From contig JAQFVV010006246.1 in assembly GCA_028023455.1 (NCBI GenBank), positions 6,404,363 through 6,468,362 of the forward strand: 64,000 nucleotides of DNA, written 5' to 3'. The notes beneath the pieces were generated by a model. The model did not search any database. It was not told the DNA's origin and worked only from the letters and a program-made list of their open reading frames with translations. Below, in pieces: positions 25,539-37,335 of the stretch (within the stretch, counting starts at the first letter, position 1; every line of letters starts with the position of its first letter). Both the position numbers and the translations under genes were made by a program. Source of the stretch: Epiperipatus broadwayi. Its lineage: Eukaryota; Onychophora; Udeonychophora; Euonychophora; Peripatidae.

Positions 25539-26434
25539 TTATATCATTTTCAATTCTTTTCCGCACCATTTTACAAAATTTAGATATTCAATCCTTTTTA
25601 ATGCATCATTTTTGTATATCTTCATATTCCTTCTTTTCTTTATAAATTCTCTAGTCTCAGCAGAAATTTTATTGGTCAATTGCTGCTTTTTTCTACCAGC
25701 TATCTTTGTTGCAGTTTTTAAAAGTGTATCAGTTATTTTCATATTAATTTCATTCAAATCTGAATCATGTTCAAAATCTACTAATACTTGAAACAAATTT
25801 GTAAGTTCTAATTTAAATTCATTAGAATGTTTCTGAAGATTACGAATATCAACTGTAAATATTGTTTTCCTTAATAATTTTTGTCTCTCTAGTTTTGCAT
25901 TAACACGTATCTTACATCTTACTAATCGATGATCACTTCCTGTGTTAAATTTATTAAGAACATTACAATCTTGAAATATGTATTTTCTGTTAGTCAAAAT
26001 ATAATCCAATCTACACTACCTTCATTTGGATGCTTCCATGTCCATTTCCTTTTAACAGTCTTCTCAAAAAAAAGAATTCATAATATAAAGTTTTTCTTTT
26101 TCAGCAAACTCCACAAGTCTATGTCTTCTCTCATTTCTATTACCATAACCAAAATTACCAACAGCACTTTCATCTTTCATTTGTTTACCAATTCTAGCAT
26201 TAAAGTCTCCCATAACAATTTTAAAATGTTGTTTCCTCTGATCAAAAGCTTTTGTACATCCATATAAAAATCTTCTATTACTTCATCACTATGCAAACTT
26301 ATTGGGGCATAAACCTGAATTATCTGCATTTGGTATCTGCTATTAAGTTGTGTAACTAATCTTGCCACTCTGTCCGATACAAGTTGTATAAACAAAGGCA
26401 AAACTCTCCATACAGTAGTGCTACCCTGTGCCAA
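25539..26434 (-). pseudogene. LINE copy 4, AP-endonuclease domain (interrupted)
   Basis: 26009-25539 contains GSDHRLVRCKIRV, the SDHRLV motif of apurinic-type endonucleases, followed by the linker to RT. 26434-26177 contains RVARLVTQLNSRYQMQIIQVYAP, the central strand of the fold. The domain nicks target DNA to prime reverse transcription. The first codons of the 26434 frame come from the inserted repeat, not the LINE; the true upstream part resumes at 26706. Frame breaks occur around 26010-26170. Confidence 0.82.
26345..26381. repeat. Left 37-bp target-site duplication
   Basis: Matches 26669-26705 with one difference (GTGTAAC against GTATAAC). Both copies encode the LINE endonuclease segment SDRVARLV. 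Confidence 0.8.
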
Positions 26435-26668
26435 CCAGAATAATTAATGGATGCCAGAAGGCTTGTGCATAAAATCCTATCTAGTGCCTACTCATCCAAT
26501 ATCCCCAGACTAGTTTCTGGCTTGTGGCCATCATCAGTGAGGAGCCGTAGATCTGAGAGCACTGCACCTAGATCTTAGCCAGAAACTAGTCTGGGGATAT
26601 TGGATGAGTAGGCACAACAATTATGTGCTAGTATGAGATGGTGATCATGTGATGTTTAGTGGTTTAGC
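26382..26668 (-). mobile_element. Hammerhead-bearing insertion inside LINE copy 4 (subfamily 2)
   Basis: The same 37 bases of LINE sequence flank it at 26345-26381 and 26669-26705 (AAGTTGT.TAACTAATCTT... to ...CTGTCCGATACA, one mismatch), so this is a true insertion with an unusually long target duplication. A further 10 bases of the target start recur at its left edge (26381-26390). Inside, a minus-oriented unit (ends ACTCTCCATACAGTAGTG; hammerhead 26502-26543) meets a truncated plus-oriented unit (about 26577-26640) head to head. Confidence 0.8.
26502..26543 (-). ncRNA. Type I hammerhead ribozyme with intact core
   Basis: On the minus strand: stem I UCCUCA/UGGGGA (six pairs, one wobble); C3-A9 core CUGAUGA (26537-26531); stem II UGGC/GCCA with a CACAA loop (26530-26518); GAAA (26517-26514); stem III read as ACUAGU (26514-26509); cleavage base C at 26508. 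Every conserved core base is present. Within one molecule stem III could form only A-U and C-G with a two-base loop. As ACUAGU is self-complementary, two RNAs could share a six-pair stem III, as described for dimeric hammerheads. Activity is inferred, not shown. Confidence 0.85.
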
Positions 26669-26705
26669 AAGTTGTATAACTAATCTTGCCACTCTGTCCG
26701 ATACA
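26669..26705. repeat. Right 37-bp target-site duplication
   Basis: Partner of 26345-26381. LINE sequence continues to its right. Confidence 0.8.
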
Positions 26706-26900
26706 CCATCATCTCCACAATGTTGTTCTTCCACTTTTATTTATAATACACAAACATTCATTCTGCCTTATCAGGCAACTGAGAAGACCATGGTGTTTCT
26801 TGATCTTAAACTCAGAGATAAAAAGCTAATAATCTCACCATGCTGGCTAATGTGTGTTGGTGAGCAGCCCGTCCATGTTTGTATACTATATGAATAAACA

Positions 26901-28384
26901 CATAGTACTAACAGCTGCAATGAGAAGAACGTATGGAGTCGACATTAGGAATTTGCCCTGCTCGGTTCATTTATAGTTATTTTTAAAAAGTGAATAAAAT
27001 ATGAGTAGAAAAAGCTCACCACCCAATAATTGTCAATATTGGTTAATTATGGGGCCTGCAATATTCCTCTTTTTAGAAGAAATAAGACTTTTACTCACAG
27101 AATGCTACTTAAAGAAGTAGGCTACTTTATTTAAGTTATAAATGAGTTGGTAATAAATTTTCAGTAATCAGATAATATATTGAACAATCATCCCTCCCCT
27201 CACAACAAAAATCCAGGGAAATAATACATTTAATATGTAGTGTTAATTATACAATTTGATTACTCTATATCAGGGATGGATAAGACATTGATTGTGGTTG
27301 ATCAGTGGGCCACCAAAAAACATTGGAATGACTGTCTGAATTAAGAAAAGATAATAGTAACAATGATAAATTATGCTAGATTAGATAGTTCTCTCTGTAT
27401 ATATAAATACATTTTTCATATGCGTACGGCTATTAGAGACAAGAATTGAATTTTCACAACAGATAGCTGTGTGTAGTTGGGCAAGTGAGCCAATGAATGT
27501 TCCAGGTGACACACGTGTCTTCATTCAAAAGGCATAAGGATGTGTATGTCGATTACAAATTATTCAGCTCGAATATGCCCATTATGTAATGGATAGCAAT
27601 GAATATTTAGTTCATCTGGAAGCTGATAACTTTTTTTTTTTTGTGACAAGTGCACAAATTTAAGTATTGTATTATTATTAAAAGAAGTATTTTACCATAT
27701 TTTAAAAGAAGAATGTAATGTTCAATACAAGCTCAAAGAAAAAAAAAGATATACAATTTTAATACAAAATGGGAAAAATATATTCACAATAGAATGTGTG
27801 TTATATATGTCATGCAAGATTGAAATTGTTGATAGCTTAAGGATTGATTGTTATCATTTACATTTATAAACTTATTAAAGCTTTGAGTAATTGGCTTTAT
27901 TGTTTTTATAAAATCCCTTTTACAATGTTGTATCCTAAAATGCAAAAATACATTTTATAACCATACATTTATTTTCTTATAAATCATTAATCAACTTTAT
28001 ATTTAAAATTTCTAGCCTTGGTTTTAAATACAGATTGAGTTGGTCTTGATTAGTTTCTATAGTGAGAAACAATATATTTGTAAGGATTTTTATTATTAAA
28101 TAGAATAAGATTAAGAGTACCTGTATTATTATAAAACCATGATAAATTTATTTGTTTTACTAAATATGAATCGATTATTAAAGTATAGAATAGTTTTAAC
28201 TTATCTAGAAATATATTAAACTTGTATGCATATTAATTGCTAGTCAAGTGAGGAAGAGTAGTAGTTTTTTTTCAGCATTATTGATCTCAGCCATCTAGAC
28301 TGGCTTTTTCCACATTATTACCACTGAGATCATGATTGGTCTTGCTTTTTTGGATGGTTTCAATATACCATTAAAGTTTATGTA
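26901..28384. other. Mostly AT-rich noncoding stretch
   Basis: No gene recognised. At 27273-27305 CAGGGATGGATAA ... GGGCCAC resembles one end of a hAT-type transposon, but I found no matching second end. 27420-27620 is slightly richer in G and C without a recognisable frame. Confidence 0.5.
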
Positions 28385-29470
28385 TAAGAAAAATCTTGAA
28401 GTACAATGAAATACAAAAAGTGCCAGATGATTGGATAAATGCAATAGTAATTTGATATTTGATAAAAAAGATATTAAAAATTACAGACTTATTATTCTTC
28501 TATTAGATCTATACAAGATTTTTATTGAGTTAATTATATCTACAGGGAACTTTTGTCTCAAACTAATCAAAATATATAAAAACAGTTGGTTATAAAAGTG
28601 ATTTTAATACAGCAGATCACATTCTAGTAATTCAGAGAAATATAAAAAAAACATTAACAAGTATGAGCTACTATTATGTTTTGGATTTGTGAATTATCAA
28701 GGATAATCACTTCTATAAGCATTTCTACAATGATTAAAAATTTGTATCATTAAAATATAGAGTAAGGATATTATCATATTCTGAAAAATATGTAGCAGAA
28801 TGCAATAGCAGAGACAATGTTACATAATAACACTAAGAAAATTAATATTGATAAAGTTGGACTATAAAATAATTCCACATCTCCAAAACAAATTACCGAA
28901 GATTTATGAGAAGTGTTTTGTTTATTAAAATGAAAAGCTAAAAAAAGAAATATGAATGGAGATTATTTAATTATCTAGATTTTATAGATGATATAGTTGT
29001 CTATGCAATAATGCTTCAGAGCTTCAGAAAATAGAAATACCAGATGAAAGCAAGTAAGTAAAACAGAAAAATAAAAGCAGAAAAGTAAATCAGAAGAAGA
29101 AAATAAAAAATGATAAACATGAATAAAAAGCTAACAACCACAAATACTTTGGTCAGATTATTAATATGGTTGGAAATATAATGAATGGACTTAATCACAG
29201 AAATAAATTCGGATAGAGTGCATCTGGTAGAAATAATTTAATAAAATGAAATATGCTTGTATGTTTAAAAGAAAAAGCTTTTAATATATATGTTTTACTA
29301 ATTATTACATTTGGATCTAAAACTTACATTTGGATCTAAAACTAGAACAACCAAAAAAAAATATTAATACAAAAAATTTCAGTTCACACAATTTAATTAT
29401 GGGAACAGAGGAATTTAATTTAATTTGGAGAGATTATTTTGCAATGGATCAACAGTGGTTGAAAATAAAA
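28385..29470 (+). pseudogene. LINE copy 5: highly decayed RT fragment
   Basis: Follows the same order as LINE copy 1 on the plus strand: CCAGATGATTGGATAAATGCA, then the palm region (GTTTTGGATTTGTGAATTAT), then AATGGAGATTATTTAA and a final CAATGGATCAACAGTGGTTGA. Many stops and deletions. No open frame remains. Confidence 0.7.
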
Positions 29471-31699
29471 TAAATTTTATGAAATGTCAACAAAATTTGA
29501 AAGATGATTTAAAAAACTTAATTTTTATCTATTTATCTTGTTCTGATAATGCTCTTTGATCAGATTAATGTCTTTTAATTTTCAATATTTTGCTTTCATA
29601 TAGATTTAATGAGATGAGAGTAATGTCAAAGAATTCATACTCATCAAAAGAAATAAATATTGAAAGATCAGCAAAAAAAAACTTTTTTTTTCAAGTTAAT
29701 AGAGTGAATATCAAAGTAATACTCTATATTCTAAATAGTAAATTTATCCCACAAAAATGTCATAATTGAGTAAAAATATTTAAAAATATAATAATGAGTA
29801 TAACATGTATAATTTAAATACATTCTATATAATATAAATTTTTAAAGAAATTCATTAAAGATGCCATAGGCCAAATACATAATGCATAATTATTAATATT
29901 TTACTATATTATATAAATATTTATTTAAAAGAATAAAATAAATGATTAAATAAACAAAAAGGTACAAGTAAGAATGGTACATATATATTATAACCTAAAA
30001 TATATGCCAAAATAATAACACTAAAATAAATAAGTGCCAAAATAAATAAATGTTAAGGGGCTAAGCTCAGAGGGATTACTAAATGGTATAATAAAAGAAG
30101 CGATAAGAGTAATAATAGCAATTAATAAGCATTGTAAATATAATAGGAAACATTTAACAAATTTTAAGAGAACTATCATCTCAATCTCACAAATTACAGA
30201 GGCTCATAATATGGAAAGCATACATTATCAAATGATTAGGTTATATTAAATTCTCTTTTAAAACACCTCTTCCTACTGCAACACATCTAATAACCATCAT
30301 CAGCATTTCACTGCTATGATCAGATCCACATTTAATTTTTGAATGAATAATAATATATTTTCTAATATTTTTTCCTCATTACTTCTCAAAATGAATTTCT
30401 TTTGCAAAACAATGTATTTCATATTCATTTATGTAATATAAAAATCTCAGGGTTCTGTAATTGAAATTTTATAATACTAATTTTTTTTTTTTTACTCTTT
30501 TCTTTCCATTTAATAATTATTAAGCAATGAATGAAATCCTAGTAATAATATGAAGAGACATACTCATGCTCATAAAATCTCTACTTAACTGTTAATAATA
30601 ATATTAAATTTTAAAAGAAATATTTTAATTAAAATGAATATACCTGCGTAGCATTTAGATATAATGAGAGGGTAAGGAATTTTATGGCCACTCAGGATAC
30701 CATATATAAAGTAAATAATAATTTTATCATTAAAGAAGTCTTCTTTTAATAAATGCAATGACTTAAAATGATTATTCAATAGTTAAGAAAATGAATAATT
30801 TATTTCTTAGTTGCTTTCTTAATATCTACAAGAAAATTTTAACAAAGTAATTATTATACCCAATTTCATATGTTCATGTATTCTTAATGTTCAATATAAA
30901 AGATAACTCCATGATAGATTTTATAGTATCAAGATTTCTGGACAATATGTAAAGATGATGATTGAAAGACTATGAAATCAAAATTAACAATAAAAATAAC
31001 ATTTATTTTAACAGTAAAGACATTAAACAGATAACAAATTTGGAAATCCACAATTTCATCAAAAAAGGTGAATTATTTAAACAATCTGCTGCACAATCCA
31101 ATTGCTGAGGAGAAATATAATTTGTAAAGTTTACAGATAGAAATAAAAATTAATTTAGAGATTAAATAATTATTGAATATTATTAAGTTTGTCTGTTTAA
31201 TGAAAACCTTTCTCAGTTTTAGCATTACTATAAGAAGTTCTCCATTTTCACAATACAATCATACTATTATGTTGTCCCACATTGAGTACTTTAAATATCC
31301 AATCTAACAATGAAATAAATGCTGAAGGAGATGTATATCACTTATTGAGGCCCAAAAATTAGAATTTTAATTTCTAAAATAAATGTTTATCAGTTTTACA
31401 TCTTATAATATTGGCAAAGCACAACAAATAGTTCATCACATCAAGAACAATCAACAACCTAAACTCAGAATATTAAAGAGTGCACTGAAAAGAAAGATGA
31501 CATTTTTCAGAAGTAATTACAATATCAAATGCCAAAAATTAAATCATAGCAGTACACCACACATAATTTTTATGCAAAAAAATACATGATACAATACATC
31601 TCCGTTTTAAATATAAATAAAGCTATGCAAAATAAGTGATGGTATGAACTCATAAGGTAGCACCTACATTTGACAGCAGTAAATATGCTAGGACTTAGT
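29471..31699. other. AT-rich noncoding stretch
   Basis: No gene supported. Open frames at 30585-30779, 31073-31258 and 31383-31589 are Lys/Ile/Asn-rich and match nothing I recognise. Confidence 0.55.
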
Positions 31700-31929
31700 T
31701 TCTAAACCAGAGGTTGCCAAACTTTTTTGATTATCGATCCCCTAAAAAACACTTCCTAACGACCCTCACAAAATGTGTTTTTTTTTTTTTGTGGTTTATT
31801 TATGTGTTACAAACAAATAAAAAAGCTTTTACTATTTTTATGCATTTATTTTGAAATTTTACATTTATTAAGATATGTAATAACAATTTTATAATAATAA
31901 TTTTAATAAATTTTCTGACTGACTATCAA

Positions 31930-33810
31930 TGAAATGGATGGCTTGATGATTCTTAGCAAGGTTAAGAATATTGGATTCAAAATTAGTAAGCTTTAGCTTT
32001 AAATCACCTTGGAATTCCACATTGAACTTACTTCTCTATTTGGTTAAAACAGAATTAATATGACTGAAACCAGCTTCAGTGATTTATGAACTTGTAAATG
32101 CCAGTAAGAAAAGATATGCCATATCACAAAGTTTTGTGTATTTTTGTGTTATATTTATATTCATCCAAAAATTGCTCAAAGTTAAACTTTTAATAAGTGT
32201 ACTTGCTACAAGATCAGCTAATAATTCAATAAGTTCATCTTGCAAGTTGATGTAGACATTTTCAATATGAGTGCAAAATGGTGTAATAATCCATTATGGG
32301 ATATCAATATTTTCTAAATCTGCAAAGAGCAGTTTAAAATCATTACTCAGTTTTTGAAGATGATTTGTATATATTTCCAAGACTTCATCTTTTATTTGCA
32401 ATTGTTGTAGATTTGAAAAGTACTGAAAATATTTACATAACTATGAAGATTTAAACAAATTTAATTTAACTTGGAAACCTAAAAGAATTGTCCAAGCTTG
32501 AATAACTGTGATATCTTTATTTTGGAGCTGTGCTTGAATGTCATTGAATTTTGCAAATAAGTCAGCTAAATAAAAAAATGTGGTTCTTATGTTTTTACAG
32601 TTCATCACTCAGAATAGAATTTATTTCGGTAAGAAATTCTATAGTAGAATCAAATAACTCAACGAGTCTTTGTAAACATGCATTTCTAGACAACTATCTG
32701 AGTTTGAAGTGTAAAAGTAACGGGTTTGATAATTCATCATTTTTCTCACAAAGTTTGGAAAACAATCTCAATTTAAGAGGTTGGGCTTTAATTTGATTAA
32801 GAGATTTAATACAAAACTGTAAAACATTGTGCACATCTGGAGTGAGATATTTTGCCACTAGGTGGGTTCTATGCAAAATTAGTACATATACCAGGAACTT
32901 TTTCTTTAGGAAAAATTGCAAAACCTCAGTAATGGCCTAACATTGCAGGTGTGCCATTAGTGAATCCTGCTATTATCTTATTAAATGGAATGTCATATTT
33001 ATTTAAATAATCTTCTAAACACCGAAATATTATCATACCTTTTCCATTACTTTCAAAATATTTAGCAAATAAAAATTCATCAATAATTTGACATTTAATT
33101 TACTAAAATATCTGATATACAAAATTAACAAAGCGTATGCCACACTTGAATGAGAAGCTATAAAGATACACAGAAATTATTACACGCTAAGCGCTTTCGA
33201 GGTCTTTTGCCTCATATTCATAGCGGTACTGTGAGCTGCAGAATGAAAAAATAGGGCAAGGGAAACAAAACAGTATGCAAAGCATATCTGATGTAAGCTA
33301 TAAAAAGAGAAGAAACACTAAAACAGACTCATTAAAGTTGAATAGAAAACTTGCAATTTTTGAGCACTAAAACCATTATATTTTCTATGTCTTCAGCCAT
33401 TTCAGCAATATACCATTTTACAGAATTCATACTTAATTGGTAAGCATTTGAAAACATTAACTGAGACTTTTTTCATTACATTTTCAATGACATCTTTAAT
33501 TGCAGGTATAACTACATCTTTTGCAATTGTGTAGGGGTTTTGCTTTTTTGCTATTTTGAGTGAAATCTTGTTTAAAGCTATTAATCATCCTTCAATTTCA
33601 GCTATAGCACACAGCTTCGTAAAACTTTTTATATTTGGACAAGTTGCACATTTTTCTTTTAAGTTTTTTAAAAAAATCAAGATCTTTATCCCTTTTATCA
33701 GAATAAACTTTCTCAAGATGGTTTTTCATTTTAGCTGGTTTCATTGCATCATTTTAAAAAGTTTTCTCACAGAGAGAACAAATAGGTATCATTTCATTTA
33801 TTAGTGAATG
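31930..33810 (-). pseudogene. hAT transposase remnant
   Basis: From the right on the minus strand: a BED finger around 33800-33655 (CSLCEK, an in-frame stop, NDAMKPAKMKNHLEK, with the second His replaced by Tyr). Then an N-terminal segment near 33560-33440 (IAKKQNPYTIAKDVVIPAIK), then MAEDIENIM ... KNCKFSIQL near 33350. Then the catalytic-domain segments IIAGFTNGTPAM (about 32960) and NVLQFCIKSLNQIKAQPLK ... LFSKLCEKNDEL (32830-32700, open at 32921-32694). Last is the C-terminal dimerisation region EAGFSHINSVL ... GDLKLKLTNFESNI (about 32080-31950). The hAT transposase cuts and pastes by a DDE RNase H-fold domain. Stops, frameshifts and a probable nested insertion make it dead. Confidence 0.82.
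33165..33294. mobile_element. Probable 130-bp nested insertion in the hAT gene
   Basis: AAGCTATAAA occurs on both sides (33155-33164 and 33295-33304). The transposase similarity that stops to its right resumes to its left. The insert is richer in G and C (ACACGCTAAGCGCTTTCGAG) than its host. No terminal inverted repeat or tRNA-like box was recognised, so the class is unknown. Confidence 0.45.
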
Positions 33811-34330
33811 AATAAATCCAAATTTCAAATAATTTGATGAATATTGTCAATTTTTTTTAGAATAAAGCTGCCATTGCAGAATTAGGGTCCTATAAAAAAA
33901 AAAAAAATGAAGTAAGTTCAGCAGACAGTAATACATATAATCTTACCTACTTTATCATATGTAAATATCAATAATTACATGAAATATTAAATGATCAGTG
34001 GTGTAAAAATGGCTGTAGAGATACTAATAACATCAGCATACTGCTTAATGCTTGATGGGTATTATGCATGACATAAGCCTTATTTTGGATAATTGAAGCA
34101 TAGGCTTGGCAATTTCCACCAGCCCTGTGTGACTCAAACCATAGTCGTTTTCCATGTAGACAGTGGTGAATTGTTTAATTTTTGCTGGTAAACAAACATA
34201 TATTAAATTCATTGAAACAATATTCAAAAACATTATATATAATTATATTGTGATTTTTAATTGACCCCGATAATGTTATATTAACTCCCAGGGGTCAACA
34301 CCGACCATTTTAGAAACTCCTGCTCTAAAT

Positions 34331-37300
34331 ATAAAAATGAGGAGAATGAACCATCAAAAAGTATAATAGGAACAATAATAATTGCCTTAAATAAAACATT
34401 TCAGAACTTGATATGAGACATTAAAGGTATATCTCACAGAATATATTATAATAATGAGAGACATAACACAATCTCTTTACAAACATATGCTAGCAAAATA
34501 AATATCCACAAGAGAGTGACAAAACCACAATCTTTTGGAAAAAATACAAAAATAATGGTAAGAATGTACAATAAAAAACGAGAGAGAGTCTAACACTAAA
34601 TCTTTTAAATAATATTACAATAATGAACTGATGTGTAAAACTGATAATGTAAAAATCATTTACCAAAATAATAAAAGCATGGCCTAAAATAAGCAATAAG
34701 AATATAAACCACTTTCAATTTATTATATACAATCAAATAAATAAATAATTCATGATAAGAGACAAATAACTCTTTAAAATACAGTGTTATGAAAAGGCAA
34801 ATATTTTGGTAACTTCTAGATAATTCAACTTACAAATAATTCATAAAATTATCAGGAAAAAATGCATAAAATAAATAAAATATATGACATTACAATAGCA
34901 TAACATTGAAACATAAAATTATACCCAGTTTACCAAAATCAATAAATTGAAAGTCCTTCATCCTGAATGTTCTATCATTGTACAGGATACAGTCTGTAAC
35001 TACTATTCTGCAAATGCTAAAAATTTCTTCTACTTATCAAAACACAGCAATTTTAAATTATTTGTACAGCATTTGAATATTACCAATAAGTAATAGATTT
35101 CCTGATGAACAGGAGCACAAAATATATTAATAGTCATTCAAATTTCACAAAGAATATTTTTAAATAAAGCACAAATAATAATGATGCACCTATAACATTT
35201 TATATCAATTCATTACTTATTATCTATTTTTGAAATGCATATTGAAGATAAAACATGAGGAGCATTTATTGCTTTAACAAAGTAAAATTTTATTAGAAAG
35301 CAAATTTTGAAACTAATAATAATGATAACGATGAGATATAGTAGAGATTTACTACAAAATAGATAAGCATATGATAAATTTGAATAAAAATTTATGATTC
35401 AAGAGCATTTATATTTCATTCATATAAGATATGCCTTGTTGCACTTATTTAATACAAGAAATAATTTTAGAGTAATACTGACAATTTCACAAAAATATTC
35501 CATTAATACTTTACAATATTATTTTTAAAACTAATACAATTTCAGAATAACAGCTTAAGTCAATAATTTTAATTTCATTGACTTAAGGAAATATCCTTAC
35601 GAAATATATAAGAACATTTTGTGAGTGAATGATTTCCATCCTGCTGCCACGATAATAAGTAAATAAAATTCCATTATCACTAAACAGGTTCTATTATCTG
35701 GAATTTAATAATCTATTCATACTAAAGATAAACTAATCCAAAGGAAACCATTTTTTTTTAGAGATATGACTTCTTTTTTTTTTTTTAAAAAAAAAGCATT
35801 TTTAAAACATATGTTGCTGAAGAATATTCAAACATTTTAGTCTTTTAACAATCTTCTTATTCTCAGCATATCATAATATTTTGAGCAAAAGCATTTTTAC
35901 ACAATTAAGAGCTTTAAAATATCAAAAATAGTATAAAGTTTTTAGCAGATTTAGTAATCCAGTATATAAAACATTAACTATTAATAAACTATTAATGAGA
36001 AAATAAGAATCAATAAAAGTTCCTCAAAGTAGACAATTTATATAGAAATAATTGACAATTATTGTTAAATGTTTAATTAAAATTTCCATTATGTTTCTTT
36101 GCTATGTAGACTTTAAACTTACTATAATAATTTCAATTTAAAATTTCTGGACCTAGAGAAAGTTACTTAGCGGTACATGTTTAAGCAAATAAAATTTGTT
36201 ATAAACAATTAAACTGAATAAAAATTAATAAGTAAATTTCACCAGAAAAATTACCCAAGTTGAATAGAAAGTATTAAAGAGTAACAAGTAAGCACATGTG
36301 TGCAACTCCCCATTTATTTATATTATTGAGAAATTGATTTTGATTGAAACTGACACTTAAATCAAGCCCTTCCTTAATCTTAATTCATTAAAATTTAAAG
36401 AACAACTGATATCCTGGGAGACATTACTAAAAATAAACTCATTTATATAATTGACTAGATTTTTAATTTAAAATGTTATATTTTAAGACAATTATTTATA
36501 AAACTAAAAATTATTACAATAAAAATAAAACAAAATATTGTATAAGAAATTACAATGTTTTTAAATAAAACATTAATTTTCACTATTCTTTTTAAACATT
36601 CTTATACAATATTTAATAAAGGTGAAGTTCACAGAATAAATTTTAAATAAGGCTTTTTAAAAATAAATATTTAAAAATAACTTAATATTGCAACCAGGAA
36701 GTTAAAATTGAAATTTATAATCCAAGCACACACACATTTGCTAATGCTTTCTTTTATTTAAAATTAATACCTTTTACTAATAAATTAATTATGTGTCTTC
36801 TTTAATTAAGTAACTAAAACTTATTTAGTTGACTTAATCTTTATTATAACTGGTATTAAGAAAAATATACTTTCTATTAGCAAACAACTTGAATAAACTG
36901 CATTTTTAAAAGAAGTAATTTAAATACTAATAATGAGCATTAAAGATTCAAACTTAACTTTAAAGTTTAACTCTAACATTGATTTTTACACACCAGTACC
37001 TTTATAAAATAGTTTTGACTCTTAATATTTTTCTAACATTAGCTCATTAATATTTAGAGTAGGAATATCCTTAATCTAGGCAATTGAAAGTTACTACAAA
37101 AACATGTGAGTTTAAAACATTACAATAGGATATTAAAAATAACTTTTAAAGTAAGTAAAACTTATAAAAGCTCTTACAAAATAACTTAACATTAACATTT
37201 GAATATCAAACCGTAATAAGTTAGCTTGCTATAAAAATTAATTTAATGAAAAAATTTTTTTTAAAAAATATTCCCAATTATATAGCTGGAGATGTAGCTT

Positions 37301-37335
37301 TACTGATAAAGCTAAAGGTTACAATATATATATAT
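34331..37335. other. 3 kb of AT-rich noncoding DNA
   Basis: Only simple AT-rich sequence, ending in an (AT)n tract (37324-37335) that was the target of the gypsy insertion. No gene or element recognised. Confidence 0.65.

Larger units (their letters stand above)
23791..26900 (-). mobile_element. LINE copy 4: longest APE-type LINE, broken
   Basis: Minus strand, 3' end at the left with a GATGATGGTGAGGATGA-type tail. From the right it reads endonuclease, reverse transcriptase and C-terminal region in several frames, so the copy is dead. A 287-bp hammerhead-bearing repeat is inserted at 26382-26668 within the endonuclease. Sequence to the right of the insertion (26706 to about 26900) continues the LINE. 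Five copies of this family lie within 16 kb of the window. Confidence 0.85.
31708..34322 (-). mobile_element. Decayed hAT transposon of the BED-finger/ZBED5-like type
   Basis: Ends start CAGAGGTTGCCAAAC at the left and, on the other strand, CAGGAGTTTCTAAAA at the right, both typical hAT termini. The element is flanked by TTCTAAAC (31700-31707) and CTCTAAAT (34323-34330). This is an 8-bp target duplication matching at six positions and fitting the hAT preference nTnnnnAn. A degenerate transposase lies on the minus strand between them. At 2615 bp the element is close to full length for the group. Confidence 0.88.

Noticed and set aside
27273-27310. hAT terminus CAGGGATGGATAA...GGGCCAC
   Set aside because: No second end or transposase remnant was found nearby, so no element could be defined.
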